Position numbers and translations under genes: made by a program
The notes under the pieces: generated by a model
Seen by the model: the letters and a program-made list of their open reading frames with translations, nothing else
What the model was told of the DNA's origin: nothing
The model's database searches: none
Origin: Candidatus Altimarinota bacterium
GTDB lineage: Bacteria > Patescibacteriota > Gracilibacteria > UBA4473
DNA: 12,732 nt
NCBI GenBank assembly: GCA_026982915.1
Contig: JALWQU010000169.1
Span: 1-12,732 of the forward strand
Reading direction: 5' to 3'
Part shown: positions 1 to 5,546 of the stretch, piece by piece
How positions within the stretch are numbered: position 1 is the first letter of the stretch
Layout of the letters: every line of letters begins with the position of its first letter

Positions 1-3000
1 CCCCCCTCATCAACCGCCGTCTCCGTCCAGATATCTTCTTTTAGGTTTAACCGTTTTCGCCATTTATTGGCTAGCTTTTTAGGCTCTTTTTGCTTACTCA
101 TGATAGCCTCTCTGGAAGTCTTTAGTTCGTGTTTTTTTAGCTCCCATAAAGAAGGCACTTTTGATTTATTCAGACGCGTACCAGCTGGATTAATATAATT
201 TAACCGCCGCCCCAAACTTTTGGATTTCAAATACGATCGCTCTTCTGGTCCCAACGAAAACCCGTGTTTCTGTAAAAACTTGATACGTTTTTCGTACTTA
301 TCACTTTCCTCCAAATACGCCTCAATCCTAGCTTTATCCAGCAGTTCTCGGTTTCGGAGAAAGTTCCCTTTTCCGCGAATAGGCTTTCCCCCAGAAAATC
401 CTTCTCGATGAAGATTCGTTGTTCCGCCGTCACCACCATTCTGTTTGGGGACTTTATTCGAGAAAAATACCTTTTGATTCCCCTCCAAAACAACCACATT
501 CCCTGCATCATCCGTAATAGTGAAAACTAAAAACTTCGGCGTTACCTCATACTGCCCCGTTCTTTGACGCACTTGCACTTGCCATGGATTATTATTAACC
601 GTTACCCCATCCGCCATCTGTGCCGCCGTCAAAGGCTGACGGTGCATAACCGTCGGGGCTATTGCCCCTGGAACTTCTACCGAAACAGCCACTATATCCT
701 TATCGGGTTTGATCGTTAGGTCTATCTGAATGTCATCCAATAATCCAAAATAAAAAGTCTCATCCTCGCTATCGAAATTCGCAAACTTCGCGCTATCGAG
801 TAACGATGACTTTTGTGTCAGTTCATTATCAATCGCCAAGGGCCCCGTCAAATACTCACTTGAGTTTCCGTACTGATCGTTTACTTGCATGACAAAAGTT
901 TGAGCCGAGGCATCCAAATCCCCACGCCCCACTAAAAGCTCTATTACTCGACCATCAGCTGGAACATTCGCATAATCATTCACCCCGTTCGGCGCCTGCG
1001 TAATAGCCGTGAAATCTACAGAGAAAGAGCTAAAATCACACCCCGGCAATGAACTATCAGGAGCTTTAAATAACGCTACATCCGGATCAATATTCGTAAC
1101 ATCCGCAATTCGGTTCCAGTCACCCTTTGCCAGGGTTTTATCCCATACGGTAAAGGTTACCCCACAACTAGGATCAAAGGTTGGGACTTTATTATCAACA
1201 AATACCGCCTCAAATTGTCGCTCCAAAATATTAAACGCTTTATCAAAATAATAAATAGTTCGGTCATAAAAATCTCCCACGGATAATGCACCCGCCGTCA
1301 CGGTTAACTGTTTTGTTCCCTGTTCAAATAAAAATTCTGACCCACTCCCAAGCATACTCAAATCGGCGCTAAATCTCAGCACCTCCCCTCGGGTGTCCGT
1401 TGTGGGTGTTTCCAATCTAAGAGTATCTCCGACGATCGCGATAAGCTTATTCTCAACAATCGATAGTATAGAATAAAAGGGTGTTCCTACAGGCACCTGT
1501 GGTGCAATAAGGTCGATAGCCACAGCGTTTGTTTTCGTTTTTGTGGCTTGCCCATTAGCGTCCAATGACGCTGCAGCCGCGTTCCCCGCATCATCCGTAT
1601 AAATAATTGTTTTCGTATAATCCAATTGGTCAATATACCCAGCTGTTTCGGCAATATTAGCGTAAATAGCCGTAAAATATCGGTCTAGATTGATCTCTAA
1701 GTCGGTTTCATCATTGGTCATGAGGAGATTCCCCGCGCTAGAAATATCACTAAAATCAACCGTTACCAATGGATCGCCAGTGTCTTTATCGTCCCCTTCA
1801 GGCATAAGAACTTTTAGATGATCACCGTACCCCCAAATACTTTTTATTTTTTCAAATTTCCCCTCAAACCCTTTATACCGTGAATCATTTAACTTTGACG
1901 ACGGGATAAAAAGCTCGACAAAAGGTCCTTGTGATAAAAAGTCACTCGGTGAAAAAACCGGCCGAATCGTATCAATAGAAATAGCTGGTGTTTCAAAGCT
2001 TACTTGATTTCCCGCATTATCCGTCGCCACAACCGTAAACTGAAGATCATCCTGATCCAGATCAATAGCCTCCACTATCGGGATCGGCGTCCCCAGTGGT
2101 TCTGTCTCGGTTTTTTTTAGGGCGGTGAAATCAATTGTAAACGTATCCGCATCCGAGAGTGCTGGAGCGTGATAAAGCAGGCTATCCCCTATCTTGAAAG
2201 TATTATTATTACCCGTTGCCCCCGTAAAACTGCCGCCGTCAGGAAAAATAGAAAACTCATTATCAATGGAAACCGGATTTGTCTGACAAGTAAAAACATA
2301 TTCCCCTGTTTGTTGTATTTTTTCTACCAACGGAAAACTCATATCAATCTTATCCGTATTCCCCGCCGGAATCGTCACCGCTTCATCCATTCTCACAAGA
2401 GACGACAGGTCTAAACTCGAAAGATTTACATAATATTCTTGCCCGTGATTTGGAACAAGGGAAATATAGGTCAGCTCATCGCCCACCTTAAAAGTACCAT
2501 TTAAGCCCGTAGCGCCTACGAACTTACCAAGCCCCGTACAGTACTCTGTATAAGTATCAATCTTGAAAGTGTCCCCAAAGTAATCGACCTCATTAAAGGT
2601 TATCTTTAACTTCTCCGTATCAAGGCTCCGACCGTCTACGATATAAACCCCTAAACCCTTAATTTTCAGATTGATGGTTGATCCATCCTCCCCCGTAACA
2701 TCAAAGGTAAGCTTCGATGGTCCTTTATTGATATTCGTAATTGTTGCCGTACCTCCAGAAGTTATATCCTCAATCTCAAAATTCGTATAATCAAAAGCCA
2801 GATCAGCCGCGGTATCCCCATTAAACTCAATCGAAACCTGTTTTGCGGATGCTGATTGCGTCCAATCTCCCGTATAAATAACCCCAGTAGTAGCGGTTGC
2901 CTTTTGGGTTGCCCACTCGGCACGAGCACTCGATGACGGGGCGTAATCAAGCGCTATGTCCAAGAATAAATCATTTAGCTCAACCGCTGAAACAGCCGAC

Positions 3001-3455
3001 CGCGTCGTGTCTATCACGGTGACATCTCCCCCGCCAGTAGCCATACTAATAACACTCCCATCTCCTGTATCATTTATAGGTACCACTGTTATTGATGAGG
3101 AAGAAGCCGGCGGTGACGGTGGTGGTGTTCCTCCGGTCCCCCCTCCCTCAGTACTAAGAACTTTACAGCCGGACGCGCCGTCAGCTATCTGTACGCTAGT
3201 ACAACACTTAAGACCTATTAGCGTTTCATCTGCCCCACAAGTTGGTGCTGAAGGAGGATTTAAAGGAGCACTAAAACACTGTCCACTAGCATTTGGAAAA
3301 TTCGTGGTGGAACCAATTGGACACGTGCAACCAGGGGGGCCCGCAATCCCCTGTGCAAAGGTACAAGTTACAGCCATTACTCTGTCATTACTATTATAAA
3401 AAACCGTACAAAGTAGGCAAAGAAGTAACCAAACCTGTTTTATTCTATTTTTCAT
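1..3455 (-). CDS. Large secreted Ig-like repeat surface protein, C-terminus beyond the window
   Basis: The frame is open from an ATG at 3455 to the left edge with no stop, giving at least 1151 residues. A second in-frame ATG lies at 3464, but AGGA sits 8 nt before the 3455 start, so I chose that one. Residues 1-28 form a signal peptide: a basic start (MKNRIK), a Leu/Cys-rich core and a likely cleavage after VMA. Residues 29-100 are Cys-rich and are followed by a Gly/Pro/Ser linker near 100-115. Two similar modules start with FxGATG at about residues 312 and 410. From about 440 to 1000 there are Ig-like modules marked by D(D/N)AGN-type motifs at 479, 621, 738 (DKAFN), 860 (DQYGN) and 982, usually followed by a V-x-I-D-x-x-x-P strand. 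The last 150 visible residues are Lys/Arg/Glu-rich and not Ig-like. I infer an exported adhesin or surface-layer protein. No catalytic motif or cell-wall anchor is visible, although the true C-terminus is missing. Confidence 0.85.
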   Translation of the reverse strand, partial: MKNRIKQVWLLLCLLCTVFYNSNDRVMAVTCTFAQGIAGPPGCTCPIGSTTNFPNASGQCFSAPLNPPSAPTCGADETLIGLKCCTSVQIADGASGCKVLSTEGGGTGGTPPPSPPASSSSITVVPINDTGDGSVISMATGGGDVTVIDTTRSAVSAVELNDLFLDIALDYAPSSSARAEWATQKATATTGVIYTGDWTQSASAKQVSIEFNGDTAADLAFDYTNFEIEDITSGGTATITNINKGPSKLTFDVTGEDGSTINLKIKGLGVYIVDGRSLDTEKLKITFNEVDYFGDTFKIDTYTEYCTGLGKFVGATGLNGTFKVGDELTYISLVPNHGQEYYVNLSSLDLSSLVRMDEAVTIPAGNTDKIDMSFPLVEKIQQTGEYVFTCQTNPVSIDNEFSIFPDGGSFTGATGNNNTFKIGDSLLYHAPALSDADTFTIDFTALKKTETEPLGTPIPIVEAIDLDQDDLQFTVVATDNAGNQVSFETPAISIDTIRPVFSPSDFLSQGPFVELFIPSSKLNDSRYKGFEGKFEKIKSIWGYGDHLKVLMPEGDDKDTGDPLVTVDFSDISSAGNLLMTNDETDLEINLDRYFTAIYANIAETAGYIDQLDYTKTIIYTDDAGNAAAASLDANGQATKTKTNAVAIDLIAPQVPVGTPFYSILSIVENKLIAIVGDTLRLETPTTDTRGEVLRFSADLSMLGSGSEFLFEQGTKQLTVTAGALSVGDFYDRTIYYFDKAFNILERQFEAVFVDNKVPTFDPSCGVTFTVWDKTLAKGDWNRIADVTNIDPDVALFKAPDSSLPGCDFSSFSVDFTAITQAPNGVNDYANVPADGRVIELLVGRGDLDASAQTFVMQVNDQYGNSSEYLTGPLAIDNELTQKSSLLDSAKFANFDSEDETFYFGLLDDIQIDLTIKPDKDIVAVSVEVPGAIAPTVMHRQPLTAAQMADGVTVNNNPWQVQVRQRTGQYEVTPKFLVFTITDDAGNVVVLEGNQKVFFSNKVPKQNGGDGGTTNLHREGFSGGKPIRGKGNFLRNRELLDKARIEAYLEESDKYEKRIKFLQKHGFSLGPEERSYLKSKSLGRRLNYINPAGTRLNKSKVPSLWELKKHELKTSREAIMSKQKEPKKLANKWRKRLNLKEDIWTETAVDEG

Positions 3456-3533
3456 CCTCTCCATCCTAAACAAAATTTAGTATTTAATCAAAAGAATGAA
3501 CACTTTTTTTATTCCTGTGATTAATTAAATGTA

Positions 3534-3890
3534 TTATTTTTTCTTAATATCTGGATGCCATTCTATATCATCCATATCCTTAAACCGATTATCCGTAAAA
3601 ACTTTACCTATGACTCCTGTAATTTTTTTTGAAAAAACGGCAACCGGCCACATCACCCATTTAACCTTACCACAAATATTCACACCAACTTTAGCTTTCA
3701 CCCAATAACAAATGGCTTCCAGTAATTCTCCAGACCAATCTGATTCTGAATATAATATGTCCCCACTTTCAAATGTAATTCTTGTTATCACCCCTATTCT
3801 TTCATAACTAACAACCGGGTCATCAGGAAACACATCACTAAGCCACCTAGGCACCTTTTTATCACTAGCGCCGATGCCTGCTTCGACCAT
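3534..3890 (-). CDS. Hypothetical protein, 118 residues
   Basis: I do not recognise this protein. It starts MVEAGIGASDKK, has an acidic, aromatic middle and a Trp/Val-rich stretch around residues 62-86 that is too broken by Lys to be a clear membrane segment. It ends in a Lys run (DIKKK). No signal peptide or metal-binding motif is seen. The frame stays open for 27 codons upstream of the ATG but contains no ATG, GTG or TTG there, so 3890 is the only usual start. No Shine-Dalgarno is present. A promoter (TAGACA, 16 bp, GATAAT) at 3922-3949 would give a leader of about 24 nt, which supports both the gene and the start. The gene lies about 78 bp upstream of the large secreted protein on the same strand, so the two may be co-transcribed. 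It could still be a chance frame; I judge it more likely real. Confidence 0.6.
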   Translation of the reverse strand: MVEAGIGASDKKVPRWLSDVFPDDPVVSYERIGVITRITFESGDILYSESDWSGELLEAICYWVKAKVGVNICGKVKWVMWPVAVFSKKITGVIGKVFTDNRFKDMDDIEWHPDIKKK

Positions 3891-3921
3891 TCTGAGTGAA
3901 TAAATTATGAAGTTATTCCCT

Positions 3922-3949
3922 ATTATCGAGACTTTTTCATTTTTGTCTA
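3922..3949 (-). promoter_or_regulatory. Sigma-70-type promoter for the 118-residue gene
   Basis: Read on the minus strand, a -35 TAGACA (3944-3949) and a -10 GATAAT (3922-3927) are separated by 16 bp. Each hexamer matches the consensus at 5 of 6 positions. Transcription would start near 3915, about 24 nt before the ATG at 3890. The two hexamers and the spacer length are identical to those of the rel promoter at 10126-10153. I saw no equally good promoter directly before the large secreted-protein gene, so this one may serve both genes. Confidence 0.6.
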
Positions 3950-4024
3950 CTTTTTTTTGTTCGCTTATTGATTAATTCTCAAAAATACCCTCTTCATCTA
4001 CGATTCAGAAAAACTCAATTTGCG

Positions 4025-4051
4025 ATCTCCCGCTTAAGATAAGCGGGAGAT
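4025..4051. repeat. Perfect 12-bp hairpin, copy 1 of a CCCGCTTA palindrome
   Basis: The arms are ATCTCCCGCTTA (4025-4036) and its exact complement (4040-4051), with a 3-nt loop. The inner core CCCGCTTA/TAAGCGGG is shared with the hairpin at 4214-4239. No T-run follows on either strand, so it is not an ordinary intrinsic terminator. It resembles a REP-like dispersed palindrome, though its copy number in the genome cannot be seen from here. Confidence 0.7.
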
Positions 4052-4084
4052 ACAGAGAGCGATATGATCCTAAAAAAATCCGTT

Positions 4085-4182
4085 GTCATGCTGAACTTCA
4101 ACCACAAAGGAATGTCGTGAAGCATCTCTTTCGATCATGATATTCTTTGCTGCTTTGGGTTACGCTACGGACTCAGAATGAC
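4085..4182. mobile_element. MITE-like element of about 98 bp with imperfect terminal inverted repeats
   Basis: The left end begins GTCATGCTGAA. The right end, read on the other strand, begins GTCATTCTGAG, so 9 of 11 positions match in inverted orientation. The interior is non-coding and contains AAGCATCTC. From memory, elements with GTCATTCTGAG-type ends and GAAGAATCTC-like interiors recur in intergenic regions of many bacterial genomes; this is recollection, not a search. No target-site duplication is evident. It lies between the two CCCGCTTA hairpins. Confidence 0.5.
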
Positions 4183-4202
4183 GGGCCTTTTTTCTCCTCA
4201 AA

Positions 4203-4339
4203 CGCCCCCTGAGTCCCCCGCTTACTATTAAGCGGGGGAACTTTCCTTTGTCGTTTCCATTTTTTTATGGAATATTATTTTTATTTGATCCACCATTGTT
4301 CAAGGGACAAGAGAGACTCCCCGGGGGATAAAGGGGGCG
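4203..4339. repeat. Composite inverted repeat with two internal hairpins
   Basis: The 18-mer at 4203-4220 (CGCCCCCT, 3 nt, TCCCCCG) matches the reverse complement of 4322-4339 at 15 of 18 positions, the only differences being three central bases. Inside the left arm begins a perfect hairpin at 4214-4239 (TCCCCCGCTTA, 4-nt loop, exact complement), which carries the same CCCGCTTA core as the hairpin at 4025. A third hairpin at 4255-4272 (TTCCAT, six T, ATGGAA) is followed by a T-rich tract, so it could act as a weak plus-strand terminator. The arrangement suggests either a non-autonomous element or a folded RNA. Confidence 0.55.
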
Positions 4340-4433
4340 AAAGGGATTTGCCAAACACCCCGTCCGACGAGAGAGGTTTTTGCTTTATTTTTATTTTTTT
4401 ATAGGCTCAAGAAGAAACTAATATCATAAAATC

Positions 4434-4637
4434 ATGTTATCTTTTAAAATTGAAAAAGACGGAGACCATTGGCATGCCTTTTGTCCAGAACTCCCAGGTT
4501 GTCACTCTTTTGGAAAAACAAAAGAAGTGGCTATAAGCCATTTAAAAAATGCCGTTCAATTATATCTTGAAGATGAAATAGAAGAACAATGTTTATTTGA
4601 TTCGGCAGAGTCTGATAAAAAAATTGCACATGCCTAA
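4434..4637 (+). CDS. hicB: HicB-family antitoxin (short form)
   Basis: This 67-residue protein has the HicB/UPF0150 N-terminal pattern: a first strand with Lys and Asp, then W-H-A-F-C-P-E-L-P-G-C at about residues 13-23, and the helix TKEVAISHLKNAVQLYLED. In known pairs this RNase H-like fold binds and blocks HicA. The C-terminal DNA-binding domain found in longer HicB proteins is absent, so self-repression by this protein alone is doubtful. The gene precedes hicA, the reverse of the classic hicA-hicB order, and overlaps it by 8 bp. No clear Shine-Dalgarno is visible. G+C across the hicBA pair is only about 30% by hand count, lower than the flanking long genes, which suggests horizontal transfer. 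Confidence 0.85.
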   Translation: MLSFKIEKDGDHWHAFCPELPGCHSFGKTKEVAISHLKNAVQLYLEDEIEEQCLFDSAESDKKIAHA

Positions 4638-4830
4638 AATAAATATAACACCAAGAAAACTTATTAAAATTCTCAGAAAAAATGGTTTTACCTTTATTCG
4701 TCAAAATGGAAGCCATGCAATTTTTAAAAATACAAAAAGAAAGAGAAAAGTTATTGTTCCTATTCACAATAAAGATATTCCAACAGGAACAGCTCATGCC
4801 ATTTTAAAAGATGCAGGAATTAAATTCTAA
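4630..4830 (+). CDS. hicA: HicA-family mRNA interferase toxin
   Basis: This 66-residue protein has the HicA double-stranded-RNA-binding-like signature. A basic helix (PRKLIKILRKNGF) leads to the conserved catalytic-type G-S-H-A-I-F, with His29, then a Lys/Arg run, the strand VIVPIH and the ending IPTGTAHAILKDAGI. In the family this toxin cleaves mRNA and is neutralised by HicB. I chose the ATG at 4630, which overlaps the hicB stop; a TTG 33 nt upstream lies deep within hicB and would add residues not typical of HicA. No separate ribosome site is seen, so translational coupling to hicB is likely. Near 4621-4740 the G+C falls to about 25%. All key residues are intact, so the module looks functional. 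Confidence 0.88.
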   Translation: MPKINITPRKLIKILRKNGFTFIRQNGSHAIFKNTKRKRKVIVPIHNKDIPTGTAHAILKDAGIKF

Positions 4831-4835
4831 AATTA

Positions 4836-5471
4836 ATGAAAAAAATTCTAAAATATGGATTAGGTATTCCGATCCTGAGTACCCTAATAATTATAGCTTT
4901 CGTTGGATCTGGATACTTTTATACTGTTGACCAAAAAGCCGATTGCGCGGTTATTTTTGGCGCCGCTGTCTGGCGAGAAGATATTCCTTCCGATGTACTT
5001 TATGATCGTATTCGTGGTGGCATAGAGCTTTATAAATCAAATAAAGTTGCCTGCTTAGTCCTTTCTGGTGGTCCTTCCAAATACGGTGCCCATGAGGTAG
5101 CGGTTATGAAAAAGCTTTTTCAAGAAGTTGACATACCCGTTACGGACATGCATTTTGATTATGAAGGCACCAATACTCAAGAAACCATCAGCAACCTCCC
5201 TGTAGGACCCACTTATATTTTTGTTTCCAATGATTTCCACCTCGCACGCATTCGTTTATTCGCGTGGCGCTTCGGTCATAAAAATCCTCAATTTTACCCG
5301 GTCAAACACACTTATGGACGGTATATCAAAGAACCTTATTTTTTCGCACGAGAAGTCTTGGGAATTGGCTGGTACTTCAAAGGGGAAATCCTTGGCATTT
5401 GGGGATTTTGTTTTCTGTGTCGATGGTTATTCTTACTGATTCGAAAGAAGTACCAAAGGCAGTCTTATTAG
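4836..5471 (+). CDS. DUF218 (YdcF/SanA-like) membrane-anchored protein
   Basis: This 211-residue protein has a Lys-rich start and one N-terminal membrane segment (about residues 8-28), so the main domain is probably outside the membrane. The DUF218 landmarks are present: DCAVIFGAAV (36-45), Arg58 and Arg60 in YDRIRGG, the LSGGP turn (76-80), Glu87, NTQET (113-117), and FVSNDFHLARI with His135. A hydrophobic C-terminal segment near 171-203 ends in RKK and may be a second membrane helix. Some DUF218 proteins, such as E. coli SanA and ElyC, affect envelope integrity or peptidoglycan and lipid-carrier use; the exact reaction is not settled. The gene follows hicA after 5 bp and is probably in the same transcript. 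No Shine-Dalgarno lies at usable spacing. Confidence 0.8.
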   Translation: MKKILKYGLGIPILSTLIIIAFVGSGYFYTVDQKADCAVIFGAAVWREDIPSDVLYDRIRGGIELYKSNKVACLVLSGGPSKYGAHEVAVMKKLFQEVDIPVTDMHFDYEGTNTQETISNLPVGPTYIFVSNDFHLARIRLFAWRFGHKNPQFYPVKHTYGRYIKEPYFFAREVLGIGWYFKGEILGIWGFCFLCRWLFLLIRKKYQRQSY

Positions 5472-5492
5472 CATCCAAAAACTCAAACCAAT

Positions 5493-5525
5493 AAAAAACG
5501 ATCATAATTATTATGATCGTTTTTT
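5493..5525. terminator. Bidirectional intrinsic terminator between convergent genes
   Basis: The inverted repeat AAAAAACGATCATA / TATGATCGTTTTTT has a 5-nt centre that is itself partly palindromic. An A-run on one side and a T-run on the other make it work on both strands. It sits 21 bp after the DUF218 stop and 21 bp after the RNase J stop, exactly where a shared terminator is expected. Confidence 0.9.
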
Positions 5526-5546
5526 ACGTTGTCTATTGGTATATTC

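Larger units (their letters stand above)
3950..4433. other. Gene-free, repeat-rich divergent intergenic region
   Basis: There is no credible reading frame between the minus-strand 118-residue gene and plus-strand hicB. The stretch holds a perfect hairpin (4025-4051), a MITE-like element (4085-4182) and a composite inverted repeat with internal hairpins (4203-4339), followed by a T-rich run (4377-4403) just before hicB. No convincing promoter for hicBA was found here; the T-rich run contains only poor hexamers with wrong spacing. The region looks like a landing zone for dispersed non-coding repeats. Confidence 0.65.

Noticed and set aside
2956..3399. Plus-strand 147-residue frame
   Set aside because: It is the antisense of the signal-peptide, Cys-rich and linker part of the secreted protein, with low-complexity Pro/Gly content.
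3888..3897. CATTCTGAGT matches the end of the MITE-like element at the start of the 118-residue gene
   Set aside because: It is a 10-bp match only, with no further similarity on either side; probably chance.
4380..4405. hicBA promoter in the T-rich run (TTGCTT and TATAGG)
   Set aside because: The spacing is only 14 bp and both hexamers are weak.
4597..4830. Longer HicA starting at TTG 4597
   Set aside because: The extra 11 residues lie within hicB and do not fit HicA; the ATG at 4630 gives the normal family length.
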